Positions 32,858-43,700 of a stretch of DNA of 60,033 nucleotides are shown in pieces (within the stretch, counting starts at the first letter, position 1; each line of letters begins with the position of its first letter). A program made the translations under genes and the position numbers. The notes under the pieces were generated by a model. That model searched no databases and had not been told where the DNA came from. It saw only the letters and a list, made by a program, of their open reading frames with translations. This stretch comes from Ignavibacteriales bacterium (GTDB lineage Bacteria; Bacteroidota; Ignavibacteria; Ignavibacteriales; Melioribacteraceae). The DNA lies in NCBI GenBank assembly GCA_003599395.1, contig QZJX01000009.1, positions 1 through 60,033 on the forward strand, given 5' to 3'.

Positions 32858-33496
32858 ATGCTTAAAAGTATAGCAAATATAAAATCTAGTTCCGGTGCTG
32901 AAAATTCCGGTAAAAATATTTATAGAAAATTTATGTCCTCTACTATTTTGAAACATGAAGACGTACACGACAGCTTAAATATTTCTCAAGGCTATCGAAT
33001 TTTCAGAGACTATAATTTTGATCTAAAGAGATTTAGGAAGAATAATACCGGTCTGCTAGAAATCATTTTTGATTATTCGGAAATTAAGTTTGAAACACTA
33101 TTGAATATTGAAAATCTCACAAATTTTTTACGATTGGATTATGAACTTAGATTCAAAGAAGATAATCCACAATTTGCAGCATCTGTATTTACAAGAACAT
33201 ATTACTCGGAATTTATTGAGAATCAATTACGTATAAATAATATCTCGTTTCTAATGGATAGAATTAACACGCTTGGAGTAGGAAGTGAAATAAATATTTC
33301 AAACACTCGCGCTCTAAGTAATTTATTAGATGGTGCTTATAACGGTATATTAAACGAATTTAAAACTATAAATTCAATACTAATTACAGCTGCAAAAAAT
33401 ACATTTAACTTGGGTATAAAGCATTTACCAAAGAACGATGCAGAAAACGAACTTGTATTAATTCAGAAGATTACTCCGCTTAATGGAAACTATTAA
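32858..33496 (+). CDS. Protein of unknown function, first gene behind a FliA-type promoter
   Basis: I do not recognise this 212-residue protein. It is predicted soluble and mostly helical, with no signal peptide or membrane segment. The N-terminal ~30 residues are Ser/Asn/Lys-rich and probably disordered. A distinctive conserved-looking stretch is 'FDYSEIKFETLLNIENLTNF', and a C-terminal helix runs 'RALSNLLDGAYNGILNEFKT'. It ends inside the next gene (14-nt overlap), so it is co-translated with a PAS histidine kinase. The promoter context suggests a late flagellar or chemotaxis function, possibly a kinase partner. Confidence 0.75.
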   Translation: MLKSIANIKSSSGAENSGKNIYRKFMSSTILKHEDVHDSLNISQGYRIFRDYNFDLKRFRKNNTGLLEIIFDYSEIKFETLLNIENLTNFLRLDYELRFKEDNPQFAASVFTRTYYSEFIENQLRINNISFLMDRINTLGVGSEINISNTRALSNLLDGAYNGILNEFKTINSILITAAKNTFNLGIKHLPKNDAENELVLIQKITPLNGNY

Positions 33497-35378
33497 TAAC
33501 ATAATTGATAATATTGCAAAACATCAGACTGATTCTGATAGCTCTGAACACATCATAAATTCCGCAAAACTAGCCAACTTCATGTTTGTTGATGAAACAG
33601 GATTAATACTTTATAAAAGTGATAGTTTTTGTGCAGAGTTTGATTTAGTAAGAGACTTAAAATCCATAGATGAACTTCAAACCGATCCTGATATTTCCTT
33701 AATTATAAAAGGAATGAATTATAATAAAACCGATCGGCTCTCTCTTGAATTACTTTTCTATTTCGTAAGGCAATCCGAAGTTAAAGATTACCTAGTTCAG
33801 ATAAACAGAATTACACTTCTAAATAAAAAGTTCTTCTTGTTACTTTTTGAAGAGCCAAAAATTTATAAGGTATTTGAAAATAAAATTAACACTTTGCAGC
33901 ACGCGTTAGAAAGAGGAAACATACCTGTATTAATAGCCGATGAAGAATACAAAACAAAATATGTAACGCAAAATTTTGAAGAGATCCTTGACAAAAACAT
34001 CGAGGACTTATACGATAAACCGATTTTTGATATTTTGATTTCCTATCTAACCGAATCTGATGAAACAATTTTACTACATGCTATGGAGACCAAAAAACCT
34101 TGGTCAAAAGTTATAAGCATTAATCATCCGAAAAAAGAAAATGCTTTTTATGATATAAGCATCACTCCGGAATTTGATTCTTCTCTCAGAAAGTGGAGTT
34201 ACATCTTAAGTGCTTATGATATTACCGATTATATACTTAAAAACCGAACTCTGAAAAAAGAGGAAGCACGTTTAAGAGGAATTATAAATAACATTGCAGA
34301 TTCACTTTTTGTTATAAAAATAAAGAACAAACTGACCAATTTTGAAATTGGCAACGATAGATTTTTTGAAACATTCCATATTGACAAAAATAAATTTGAC
34401 GCATCTTTATTTGAAAAACATTTTGATGTTGACCTTTGGAATACAGTCAAACAAATGATTGTTCAAGCTGATCAATCTAAATCCAAATACAGCTCCTATA
34501 AATTTTATTATAAGAAAGTCGATAAATATTACGATATAGGTATTACCTATGTGGACAATAAATTTGATGATGAACGATATTACATTATAACACTGCGAGA
34601 TATTACGGTTAAAGAAAACTACGAAAAACATCTTGAATCGGCCTATGCTAAAGAACGAGAGTTAAACAAACTCAAGACGTTAATACTTCATAACATGTCA
34701 CATGAGTTAAGAACACCCGCAAATGCAATGATGGGTTATACCGAAATTATTGAAGATGCCATTGAGTCGAAAGATTATGATACTGTTTCTCAAATAAGTA
34801 TTTCAGTTAAAGAGATACTTGGTAAACTCATTAATCTCTTTACTAATATAATAGAATTATCAAGTATTGAATCCGGAGAATATGAAGTTGAGATAGTGAG
34901 AATAAATTGCAATCAAGTTCTTCAAAGTGTTTTCAACAAAAAATTTGCTGAAGCATTAAGCAAAAATCTTAATTTCTCTTTTGAATCCAGAGATAAGAAT
35001 TTATTTATAAAAACAGATTGGGTAAAATTCGAAAAGATCATTCGAGAAATAGTTGATAATGCAATCAAGTTTACACAAGAAGGATCCGTAAAAATTGAAT
35101 CTTTTTTAAATGAATATCACGATGCCGAGATAAGAATTATTGATACCGGCGAAGGCATTGAAGAAGAGAATATCAAAAAAATACTAGAGCCGTTTCAACA
35201 GGAAGCTGAATTTTATACAAGGAGTTATGAGGGAAATGGACTTGGTATAACAATTTCTCATAAATTGACTTCTTTACTTGGTGGTAAATTTAAAATTGAG
35301 AGTAAGAAAAATAAAGGAACAGTTGTAACATTAACCTTCCCTACCGTCTCACCAAGACCCACAATTGAACTAGAATAA
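33483..35378 (+). CDS. Cytoplasmic PAS-domain sensor histidine kinase
   Basis: The 631-residue protein lacks membrane segments. An N-terminal region of unknown fold is followed by PAS-like segments (about 145-250, 'IPVLIADEEYKTKYVTQNFE', and about 265-380, ending 'YYIITLRDITVKENYEKHL'). HisKA has H407 in 'ILHNMSHELRTPANAMMGYTE'. HATPase_c follows with the N box 'IIREIVDNAIKFT', 'DTGEGI' and 'GNGLGI'. It lies in the operon led by the unknown protein and overlaps it by 14 nt. Its cytoplasmic nature suggests sensing of an internal or redox cue. No cognate regulator is fused. Confidence 0.92.
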   Translation: METINNIIDNIAKHQTDSDSSEHIINSAKLANFMFVDETGLILYKSDSFCAEFDLVRDLKSIDELQTDPDISLIIKGMNYNKTDRLSLELLFYFVRQSEVKDYLVQINRITLLNKKFFLLLFEEPKIYKVFENKINTLQHALERGNIPVLIADEEYKTKYVTQNFEEILDKNIEDLYDKPIFDILISYLTESDETILLHAMETKKPWSKVISINHPKKENAFYDISITPEFDSSLRKWSYILSAYDITDYILKNRTLKKEEARLRGIINNIADSLFVIKIKNKLTNFEIGNDRFFETFHIDKNKFDASLFEKHFDVDLWNTVKQMIVQADQSKSKYSSYKFYYKKVDKYYDIGITYVDNKFDDERYYIITLRDITVKENYEKHLESAYAKERELNKLKTLILHNMSHELRTPANAMMGYTEIIEDAIESKDYDTVSQISISVKEILGKLINLFTNIIELSSIESGEYEVEIVRINCNQVLQSVFNKKFAEALSKNLNFSFESRDKNLFIKTDWVKFEKIIREIVDNAIKFTQEGSVKIESFLNEYHDAEIRIIDTGEGIEEENIKKILEPFQQEAEFYTRSYEGNGLGITISHKLTSLLGGKFKIESKKNKGTVVTLTFPTVSPRPTIELE

Positions 35379-35427
35379 CTCAAGCTGATCTGTAGCAAAT
35401 TATTAACTAAAGAATGCATAGTTGGTC

Positions 35428-35454
35428 TAAATTTCCACTCATATTATTCGATAA
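35428..35454 (+). promoter_or_regulatory. Sigma-28 (FliA)-type promoter for cheW-mcp
   Basis: TAAA (35428-35431), exactly 15 nt, then TTCGATAA (35447-35454). The -35 matches perfectly and the -10 at 6/8. The predicted start near 35461 gives a leader of about 35 nt before the cheW ATG. Chemotaxis genes are classical FliA targets, which supports the reading. The -10 lies in an ATATTAT-TCG-ATAATAT inverted repeat (35441-35457). Confidence 0.7.
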
Positions 35455-35496
35455 TATATATGGAATATTAAGTCAAATCTAACATGAGGAAATGAA

Positions 35497-35979
35497 ATGG
35501 AAAATCAAAAAATAGAGATTACCGATTTAATACAACTTGTCAGTTTTAAAGTCGGGCGCGAAGAATTCGGAATTGACATTCTAAAAGTTCAAGAAATTAA
35601 TAGAATGTTAAAAATAACCAAGGTTCCAAATGCACCGGATTTTGTTGAAGGAGTTGTAAATCTAAGAGGAAGAATTATACCGGTTATCGATTTAAGAAAA
35701 AGACTTAAAATTGAAAGTAGAGAGCACGACAACAAGACAAGAATTGTTGTCGTTGATATAACCGGCAATACAGTAGGATTTATTGTTGACGAAGTAAACG
35801 AAGTACTTCGCATTCCTAAAGATATTATAGAAAATCCGCCGGAATTAGTTGCTACTGTCGATAGTGAATTTATTACATCGGTAGCAAAATTAGAAGACAG
35901 AATTATAATCTTGCTTGATTTAGATAATCTTCTTAAACAAGACGAACAAGCAAATCTAGATAAACTAACTGAACAATAA
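35497..35979 (+). CDS. cheW: Chemotaxis coupling protein CheW
   Basis: CheW links chemoreceptors to the kinase CheA. The 160-residue single CheW domain has 'LVSFKVGREEFGIDILKVQE', 'ITKVPNAPDFVEGVVNLRGRIIPVIDLRKR' and 'TVGFIVDEVNEVLRIPKDII'. A TGAGG ribosome site precedes the ATG. It is followed 46 nt later by a chemoreceptor gene. No cheA, cheB, cheR or cheY is present in the window, so the partner genes must be elsewhere. Confidence 0.96.
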   Translation: MENQKIEITDLIQLVSFKVGREEFGIDILKVQEINRMLKITKVPNAPDFVEGVVNLRGRIIPVIDLRKRLKIESREHDNKTRIVVVDITGNTVGFIVDEVNEVLRIPKDIIENPPELVATVDSEFITSVAKLEDRIIILLDLDNLLKQDEQANLDKLTEQ

Positions 35980-36025
35980 ACAAAATATAAGCGAATAACT
36001 TACAGCTATATTAGCTGAGGACAAC

Positions 36026-38113
36026 ATGAGTATTCTTAATAACTCCAAATCATTATCAAAAAAAATATCCCACTCAGTTGCAGGTGCATTAATACTTCTA
36101 TTGGGTGTGCTTTTGATCTTTGTTTTATATTATTCACAAAGTTCAAAACTCGAAAGTGCAAAGGATTTGACAGACGAAGTAAATCAAACAATGAAGCAAT
36201 CCATACTATTCTCAATGGGAGAAGGTATTACTGATGTTGAACCATTTGTCGATAGGATCAAACAACTTGACAACATAGCTGAAGTAAGAATAATTCCCAC
36301 AGATTTAATTGACGACACAAAAGCAAAAAGCATAAATTCACTCGAAAAAGAAGTAATCAAATCCAAGGAAGATTATTTTGGTGAAGATGAACATAACGGT
36401 ATTCCAGTGTTTCATTCTATAACAACTTTAGTTGCTGATGAAAACTGCTTGGATTGCCATGAAGGAAATGTCGGTGATGTTTATGCGGTTATGAGTATAA
36501 AATACTCTTTAGAAGAAACCTACGCTTCCATATATGGCGAACGAATCGGAGCAATAATTCTAATTGCAGCATTTGCAACTTTTGTTTGGTTGCTGATTTT
36601 ATTTTTAGTCAAAAAGAATGTTTTGAACGATTTGTTTAACTACATCTCGAATGTTAAAAAATTAGCGAAAGGAGATCTATCCGAAAAGATTTCGGTTACA
36701 CGTAAAGATGAACTTGGTGATTTAGGTGAATCACTTCAACATCTGCAAGGAAGTTTAACAAATCATGCACAAACCGTTAAACATTTCTCCGAAGGAAATT
36801 TTGATGTTGAGGTAACCACACTATCAGACAAAGATATATTAGGCAAATCTATATTTGACATAAAAACCAGCCTAACAAATTTATCCAATGACGCGAGAAC
36901 ATTGTCGGTTGCAGCAAGAGACGGTAATCTTTCGGAAAAAGTTGATGTTGATAAACATAAAGGATTATTTAACAAAATCATCAAAGGATTTACATCTACA
37001 TTTACGCATTTAACCGATCCAATAAAAGAAGGCAATATCGTACTTCAAAAATATGCAACCGGAGATTTAACCGCTCGTGTAGAAGGCGAATATAAAGGTG
37101 AACATCAGCTTATAAAAAATAGTATTAACAATTTAGGTAATTCTCTTTCTTCGCTTATAAAGAATGTTACCGAAGCAGTTCAAGCAACAGCAAGCGCAAG
37201 CAGTGAAATTTCTGCTTCATCGGAAGAAATGGCTGCCGGTGCTCACGAACAATCCGCACAAGCTACAGAAGTAGCAAGTGCAGTTGAACAAATGACAACA
37301 ACTATTTTGCAGACTACAAAAAATGCAAACTTAGCATCAGAAAGTTCTGTAAACGCAAGCAAACTGACAAAAACCGGTGTTGAGCAAATTACAAGAGCAA
37401 AGGAAGGAATGAATGAAATTACCGCTTCTGCACAAGGAACTGCTAAAGTAATTAGTTCGCTTGCAAATAAAACCGATCAAATTGGAAAGATTGCTCAAGT
37501 CATTGATGATATCGCCGATCAAACGAATTTACTTGCACTAAATGCAGCAATTGAAGCCGCACGCGCCGGTGAACAAGGAAGAGGTTTTGCAGTTGTAGCA
37601 GACGAAGTCCGCAAACTAGCCGAACGTACGACAAAAGCTACCAAAGAGATTGCCGAAACAATCAAAGAAATTCAGAATGAAGCTCGCGAAGCAAACGAAT
37701 CAATGGTCGTTGCCGGTAAAGTAGTAATGAAAGGAATTGAGTTAAACGCTCAAGTGGAAGAAGTCTTATTAAGTATTGATAAAACAGTTAAATCTGTAAG
37801 TGATGAAATTAATCAAGTTGCATCTGCAAGTGAAGAACAATCTACGGCAGCCGAACAAATTAGCAAGAACATTGAATCAATAAGCAATGTAACACAAGAA
37901 TCTGCTGCGGGTACTCAACAAATTGCTAGAGCAGCCGAAGACTTAAACAAGCTGACGGAGAAATTACAAAGCATGGTTGCACAATTCAAAATCATAGCTT
38001 TTGAATATACCGGCAGTTCAATTAAAACTAGTTTCCACTCAGCAGATCAAACAGCAAAAATTCCTAAAATTTCTCCGAGCAATGGAAAAGGTAACGGTAG
38101 ATTAGTTCACTAA
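36026..38113 (+). CDS. Methyl-accepting chemotaxis protein with periplasmic c-type haem motif
   Basis: A membrane helix at ~18-37 and another at ~172-195 flank a periplasmic domain of ~135 residues. That domain contains CLDCH at residues 141-145, a c-type haem attachment site, within '[20 protein letters not shown]', a pattern seen in haem-c sensor receptors. HAMP and HAMP-like repeats follow (~195-380). The signalling domain has the conserved hairpin '[20 protein letters not shown]' and Ala/Gln/Glu-rich methylation helices. No C-terminal CheR-binding pentapeptide is seen. It lies behind cheW. A redox, oxygen, CO or NO taxis receptor is the natural inference. Confidence 0.93.
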   Translation: MSILNNSKSLSKKISHSVAGALILLLGVLLIFVLYYSQSSKLESAKDLTDEVNQTMKQSILFSMGEGITDVEPFVDRIKQLDNIAEVRIIPTDLIDDTKAKSINSLEKEVIKSKEDYFGEDEHNGIPVFHSITTLVADENCLDCHEGNVGDVYAVMSIKYSLEETYASIYGERIGAIILIAAFATFVWLLILFLVKKNVLNDLFNYISNVKKLAKGDLSEKISVTRKDELGDLGESLQHLQGSLTNHAQTVKHFSEGNFDVEVTTLSDKDILGKSIFDIKTSLTNLSNDARTLSVAARDGNLSEKVDVDKHKGLFNKIIKGFTSTFTHLTDPIKEGNIVLQKYATGDLTARVEGEYKGEHQLIKNSINNLGNSLSSLIKNVTEAVQATASASSEISASSEEMAAGAHEQSAQATEVASAVEQMTTTILQTTKNANLASESSVNASKLTKTGVEQITRAKEGMNEITASAQGTAKVISSLANKTDQIGKIAQVIDDIADQTNLLALNAAIEAARAGEQGRGFAVVADEVRKLAERTTKATKEIAETIKEIQNEAREANESMVVAGKVVMKGIELNAQVEEVLLSIDKTVKSVSDEINQVASASEEQSTAAEQISKNIESISNVTQESAAGTQQIARAAEDLNKLTEKLQSMVAQFKIIAFEYTGSSIKTSFHSADQTAKIPKISPSNGKGNGRLVH

Positions 38114-38141
38114 GATTTTTCATAAACCCTCATGCCCTCAT

Positions 38142-38177
38142 AAAACACTGTCAGTCAAAAATGATTGGCAGTGTTTT
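38142..38177 (+). terminator. Terminator between convergent mcp and kinase genes
   Basis: AAAACACTGTCAGTCA (38142-38157) pairs with TGATTGGCAGTGTTTT (38162-38177) around AAAA, with two G-U pairs. It is followed by more T (to 38181). The symmetric A and T runs mean it can serve mcp on + and the kinase on -, though the + tail is stronger. Confidence 0.85.
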
Positions 38178-38258
38178 TTTTGGTTACAAAAATCTTTTAT
38201 ACCTATTATAGTTCGAGTGGGATTACTTCGTGTGGAGGAAATACGGAAATAGCAAGGC

Positions 38259-39500
38259 TTAAATTTCTTCTTGTTCAACCGGAATTCTAAAAAAGAAAGT
38301 GCTTCCTTTTTCACGTTCACTTTTAGCCCAAATTTTACCATTGTGCTTTTCAACGAACTCTTTGCTAATAAGCAAACCTAAACCGGTTCCGGTTTCGCCT
38401 TCGGTTCCTGAACTTGTTACTTTGCTATCTAGTTTGAATAATTTATTTACAATCTCTTTACTCATACCGATCCCGGTATCTTCTACTGAAACAATTAAAT
38501 CATCAATATCGAATCCGGACGAGATTTTTATCAATCCATATTTTGGTGTGAATTTAATTGCGTTGTTCACAAGATTTCTAATGATTGTTTTTATCATGTG
38601 AGCATCCGCATTTATTGTACAGTTTTTGGGGACCAAATTAACAACTGTAATATTTTTGTCCTTCGCTACCGATCGCAATGCGTTAACAACTGAAGACACA
38701 ACTTCATACAAATTGAAAACTTTCGGCTCAAACTCAATTCTGTTGAATTGTATTCTTGACCAATCCAGTAAATCTTCTATTAAGTTGAATAAACCTTCCG
38801 AAACTTGATGAAGATTATATAATGAATCTTTTATTTCCTCTCTTGAAAATCCGTCAAAGTCTTCAAGAATTAGTTTGGTTAGACCAAGTAAAGAGTTAAA
38901 CGGACTTCTGAGATCGTGTGAAATAATAGAAAAAAATCTATCTTTATTTTTATTTATCTCTTCAAGCTGCATTTCGGATTGACGCAATTTTTCATTAAGA
39001 AGAGCAAGTTCACTAGTTCTTTCTTCCAGATCATCTCTAACAACCTGCATCTCTTCAAAATATCTACGAATATATTGTTCCTCTTCTTTCTTAGAAGAAA
39101 TATCCTCCACTGCAGCAACTATTTTTAATTCACTATTATCTTCGGGAAAGTAGTGCGAGAATTTGTACAGAAATGTAATGACCTTCCCTTCTTCAATTTC
39201 ATATTTGACATCGACTTGTATTACATTTTCACTTGTAGAATTTTTAATCTGATTAAAGTATTCACTAAGTTTTAATTTTGATTCACGATTTTCAAGATGA
39301 AGCAAATTTAATTCAGTCGGATCTTTTGAAACTTTAGAAAAAAGTTTTTTTGCGGAATTATTATAATTAATTATTGTTCCATCTTGATCAATTTCTAGTA
39401 ATGCGATTGGCGCCAGTCTAAAAATGCGGTCATCTTCATTTTTAGTAATATTATTCTGAACGTCAGGATTATTTTCGAGAGTTGAGATTTCGGTGTTCAT
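38259..39500 (-). CDS. PAS sensor histidine kinase, cytoplasmic
   Basis: The 413-residue protein has a PAS domain (~25-140, 'LAPIALLEIDQDGTIINYNN', ending 'KIVAAVEDISSKKEE'), a coiled coil (~140-185), HisKA with H195 ('FFSIISHDLRSPFNSLLGLT') and HATPase_c ('IIRNLVNNAIKFTP', 'VEDTGIGM', 'GTGLGLLISKEFVEKH'). All catalytic boxes look intact. No membrane segment is present. A FliA-type promoter lies directly upstream. The start ATG at 39500 is the first in frame after that promoter. No regulator is adjacent in the same unit. Confidence 0.92.
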   Translation of the reverse strand: MNTEISTLENNPDVQNNITKNEDDRIFRLAPIALLEIDQDGTIINYNNSAKKLFSKVSKDPTELNLLHLENRESKLKLSEYFNQIKNSTSENVIQVDVKYEIEEGKVITFLYKFSHYFPEDNSELKIVAAVEDISSKKEEEQYIRRYFEEMQVVRDDLEERTSELALLNEKLRQSEMQLEEINKNKDRFFSIISHDLRSPFNSLLGLTKLILEDFDGFSREEIKDSLYNLHQVSEGLFNLIEDLLDWSRIQFNRIEFEPKVFNLYEVVSSVVNALRSVAKDKNITVVNLVPKNCTINADAHMIKTIIRNLVNNAIKFTPKYGLIKISSGFDIDDLIVSVEDTGIGMSKEIVNKLFKLDSKVTSSGTEGETGTGLGLLISKEFVEKHNGKIWAKSEREKGSTFFFRIPVEQEEI

Positions 39501-39557
39501 TTAAATTCGGCTGATTATTTATCACTGAATTAACTAAAGATGCTACTAGCTAATTCA

Positions 39558-39584
39558 TTATCGAATGAAAAATAGATTTGTTTA
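39558..39584 (-). promoter_or_regulatory. Sigma-28 (FliA)-type promoter for the 38,259-39,500 kinase
   Basis: Read on the - strand: TAAA (39584-39581), 15 nt, then TTCGATAA (39565-39558). This is the same pattern and spacing as at cheW. The predicted start near 39551 gives a leader of about 50 nt. Confidence 0.65.
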
Positions 39585-39604
39585 GGCTGCGTTTACAAAT
39601 ATAT

Positions 39605-40669
39605 TCAAGAAGCTAAACCGAGGTTTATTTTTACTTCGGTTCCTTCATCTTTTTTACTATTTATTTCGAAGTTTCCATCTGCAAGTTTAACTATATTTTT
39701 CACAATGGCTAGACCAAGACCATTTCCTTCCTGTTGATTCTGCTCTCTGTTGAATTGCTTAAATGCAGTTATTTGTTTTTCTTCATCCTTAGTCATTCCC
39801 ATACCTTTATCAATAACTAAGATTTGATAAGTATTACCAATTACTTCTCCGCTAATAATTATTGGAGAACTCGAATGCATAAATTTATATGCGTTATCGA
39901 CTAACTCAATTAAGATTCTAGACAAATAGTCTTGTGAAATTTTTAATTCTGCTTCATCTATTTTAATAGAAAGAAGACTGACATCATTATTACGGAATTT
40001 TGAAGTAAGCAAATTTGTGACATACATACTATCTATTTGAGTTTTATCAATAGATTTGTTTTCTGTTTTATTTAATTCTAATTCCGCGAAGTACAGGAAC
40101 TTTTCAATTCTATCGTAAAGTCTTAATCCGGAATGCTTCACCTTCTCAGCCATTTCTTTAATTTCTCTTTTTTCCAAATCATCAAGATTATTGATGATTA
40201 AATCGGCAAAACCAAGTATTGAAACTAAAGGTGTTCGCAGTTCATGCGGAATGTACATTGAAATATTGGATTTAAGATCATCAAATTTCTGTTTAAAATT
40301 ACTTTGTTTTTGTAAGCGAGTTTTCACAGCCGAAATTAAATCATTCGCTTTAAATGGTTTAGTGATATAATCATCAGCGCCGTATTGCATCCCCATTCTA
40401 ATATCTCGTGTTTCGGATCTTGCGGTAAGTAAGATTATTGGAATTCCGGAGGTAACAGGATTTGATTGAATATATTTTACTAAATCGTAACCATCTATTC
40501 CGGGCATCATAATGTCTGATATAATTAAATCGGGAAGACTGTTTTCTAAAGACTTTATTGCGCTGATTCCGTTATCTGTTTCGATCACTTCAAAATTTTC
40601 AGATTCCAAAATTTCAGCAATATTACTGCGAACAATTTCTTCATCTTCAACGATTAAAATTTTCTTCAC
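39605..40669 (-). CDS. Hybrid response regulator - histidine kinase (REC-HisKA-HATPase)
   Basis: The 354-residue protein starts with a receiver (VKKILIVEDEEIVRSNIAEI, phospho-acceptor D52 in 'LIISDIMMPGIDG') followed by HisKA ('NISMYIPHELRTPLVSILGF', H142) and HATPase_c ('DKGMGM', 'GNGLGLAIVKNIV'). GTG at 40669 is chosen because GGGAGG lies about 5 nt upstream and the protein begins at the receiver; an ATG at 40699 would add ten residues encoded by that ribosome site. Soluble. The receiver probably controls the kinase in cis. Its own promoter is not obvious in the 121-nt gap upstream. Confidence 0.88.
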   Translation of the reverse strand: MKKILIVEDEEIVRSNIAEILESENFEVIETDNGISAIKSLENSLPDLIISDIMMPGIDGYDLVKYIQSNPVTSGIPIILLTARSETRDIRMGMQYGADDYITKPFKANDLISAVKTRLQKQSNFKQKFDDLKSNISMYIPHELRTPLVSILGFADLIINNLDDLEKREIKEMAEKVKHSGLRLYDRIEKFLYFAELELNKTENKSIDKTQIDSMYVTNLLTSKFRNNDVSLLSIKIDEAELKISQDYLSRILIELVDNAYKFMHSSSPIIISGEVIGNTYQILVIDKGMGMTKDEEKQITAFKQFNREQNQQEGNGLGLAIVKNIVKLADGNFEINSKKDEGTEVKINLGLAS

Positions 40670-40790
40670 TGTCCCTCCCGGCTGTAAATTGATTTTCAAT
40701 TTGAAGAAATCAAAGCGTCTTTAAGTATTTGCTTTAACCTGGCAATAATTGTCGATAAATACAATACAAAGAAGAAATATATTTTAAAAA

Positions 40791-43700
40791 TTATTGAATG
40801 AGAGGAAGGATGATTTCGAACTGAGTCCACTTTTTAATTTCACTATTTACATTAATAGTTCCGTTGTGTAATTCCACTGCTTCTTTCACAATCGAAAGTC
40901 CTAGCCCGGTACCTGAAATATTTGAAACATTTCTACCACGATAAAATGGTTCAAATAAATTGTTAAGTTCTTCTTGTTCAATACCAATTCCATGATCTTT
41001 TATTTTTATGTTTATGTTGTCATCATAATCAGAAATGAAAAGTTCAACGTCACCACCATCAGGTGAATATTTTAACGCATTTGAAATGAGGTTTTGAATA
41101 ATATACTTAATAAGTTTTTCATCAAGAAAATATTCTTCACTTTTTAAGTTGAATTCCACCTTGAAATTATGTGTTGCCTTTTTAAGCGGTTCTAAACTGA
41201 TTAAATTTTCTTCTACAAGTTTTTTGAGTTTCAGCCTACTAGGACTGAATTCTATCTTACCGGTCTCAACTCGCGATAAAGTAAGTAGATCTTCCATTAA
41301 GTCTGTTAAGTTTTCAACAGAATATTTTATTCGAGCAATATGTGAATGAAATTTATCCTCAGTCCATTTTCTCCCAAATTTTTCTATTAATTCTGTTGAA
41401 CTGTAAATTGCTGTTAAAGGAGTTCTGAGTTCATGCGATGCAAGAGAAATAAAATTTGATTTCATTTCATTCAGTTCTCTTTCCTGCTCAAGAGCCTTCT
41501 GCATTTGATGCTGGGTTTCTTTACTTTTTGTTATATCGATAATTAAACCCACTATACCTTCAGGTACTTCTTCTTCCGGTCCAAATGATGCTTTGTACAC
41601 CATAATTGGGATAGTTCTTCCGCTCTTATTTTGCGCAACGGATTCGTAAATAATTTTACCATGTTCTTTTAATAATTTGTTATCTGCTTCTTCGGCTTCT
41701 GATGCTATTTGTGTGTTAGCAATTTTCTTAACTGTTTCCCCTATTATTTCATCAAACCCAAGTTCAAACAATTCTATAAAAGCTTTGTTTACGTCTGTAT
41801 ATTTTCCGGCTCTATTTTTTACAAAAACCGGATTTGGAATTGTGTCGATAAGTGTTCTTAAAAAGATATTTTTATTGTTTAGCTCTTCTGTTCTTCTTTC
41901 AACTACTTGTTCGAGGTATTCTTTGTAATTCTTTAATTCAATTTGAGCTTTAGTCAACTCGGTTATATCTTCTTTAACGGCAATATAATGACGAACACTT
42001 CCGTCTTCGTCTGTTATTGGTGATATCGATGCTGATTCAAAGAACAGTTCGCCATTTTTCTTTTTGTTTTGAAAAATACCGGTCCATGTTTCGCCGCCTG
42101 AAATTTTCTCCCACAATTCTTTGTATTGTTCGTCAGTTGTTCTTCCTGATTTTAAGATATTCGGATTTTTCCCAATAGCTTGATCGTAGGAATAACCAGT
42201 AACATCTTCAAACTTTGGATTAACATATTCAATATTTCCGTTTAGGTCGGTAATAACAATCGAAACCGGACTTTGTTCAACCGCTCGATAAAGGATTTTC
42301 TTTTCTTCTTCTGCTTCAATCAATGCTGTAATATCTTTTTGAGTTCCCCAAATTCTTAATAAAAATCCGTCTTCTACAATTCCAAAAGCATTATTAGAAA
42401 AGTGGAGCGTGTTTCCCTTCTTATCAGATTCCGTTGTATGCTGATTTTCAACACGATAACCACGATTAATTAGATCAACAGTTTTATTGAAGTTTTCAGG
42501 ATATCTTTCGAGATCATGAAATTCCGAAATCTGTTTTCCAATTAATTCGTAAGGGTATTTTGCACCATACATTTTTACAAAAGAAGAATTGCATTCTGCG
42601 ATATAACCATTTTTGTAAAATAATTTTGCTTGTTCTTCAGAAGGCAAATTAGTACTGATGGGCATTGTAAATTCAATTCTGTATATACCTTCATGTGTCT
42701 CGTCAATAAATGCTTCATATCGCTCTCTGCTTGCTTGAAGCATTTCTGCAATTCGTTTGTTTTCCGTTATATCTCTAATTATGGCAAGAAGTGAATTTTC
42801 ACCACTTTTAACAATTCTTGATTCATAGTATCTTATTTCATCGTTCATCTCAAGAGGATATTCATAAAGCTGCATTTCTCCCGTAACCTTAGCGGCATAA
42901 ATTTTTTCCATCGTTAAATCAGATAATTCTTTAGGGAAAATGTCACTAACTTTTTTACCAATAAATATCGCGGGATCTAAATACAGAGCTTCATCAGTAT
43001 TGGCGTAGTATTCCGTAAAGGTACCATCAGAATCAAGCTGGAATAAAAGATCAGGAAGAGCGCTAACAATCGCGCTATTTTTTTCTAAACTTTCGCGCAA
43101 GTTGTTTTCCACTTTTTTTAACTCAGAGATATCTTCCACTACTCCCATTCCGCTTATTATTCTATTATCGAGATCGCGAATACCACGGAGATAGATTTTA
43201 GCATTTACTTTTTTACCTGAGGTAATCGATGTGTATAAATCTTCGTAGTAGCCATATCCGTTCAATAATGTTAAGCGAACTTGTTCTGCTAATTTTTTAT
43301 CAGGTAATTGAAGTAAATTTATTCCGGTTAGTTTTTCTCGTGAGGAATTTAAGATTTCTATAAACTTTTCGTTGAAGTCTGTTATGATGCCATCGGAATC
43401 AAAATGAAAAATTCCAAGCGGGGAGTTCAAAAAAATGTTACGATATTTACTTTCACTATCTTTAATTCTTTGCTGGGCGGTTCCAACACTTTTAATATAT
43501 ATAAACAACCAAATAAACAGTGTTGTAAAAAGCACCACGGTTATTGCAATTCTTAATTCTTGAATTAACTCGAGCTTTTCTTGATCAACATTAATTATAT
43601 CAAGATACGTTTGGTTTAATGAATTACTGATACTTAGGAAAGTATTAAGTTTTTCAATATTAGCCGCTTGCAGAATTATAATTTCTTCGCTATTGAGATT

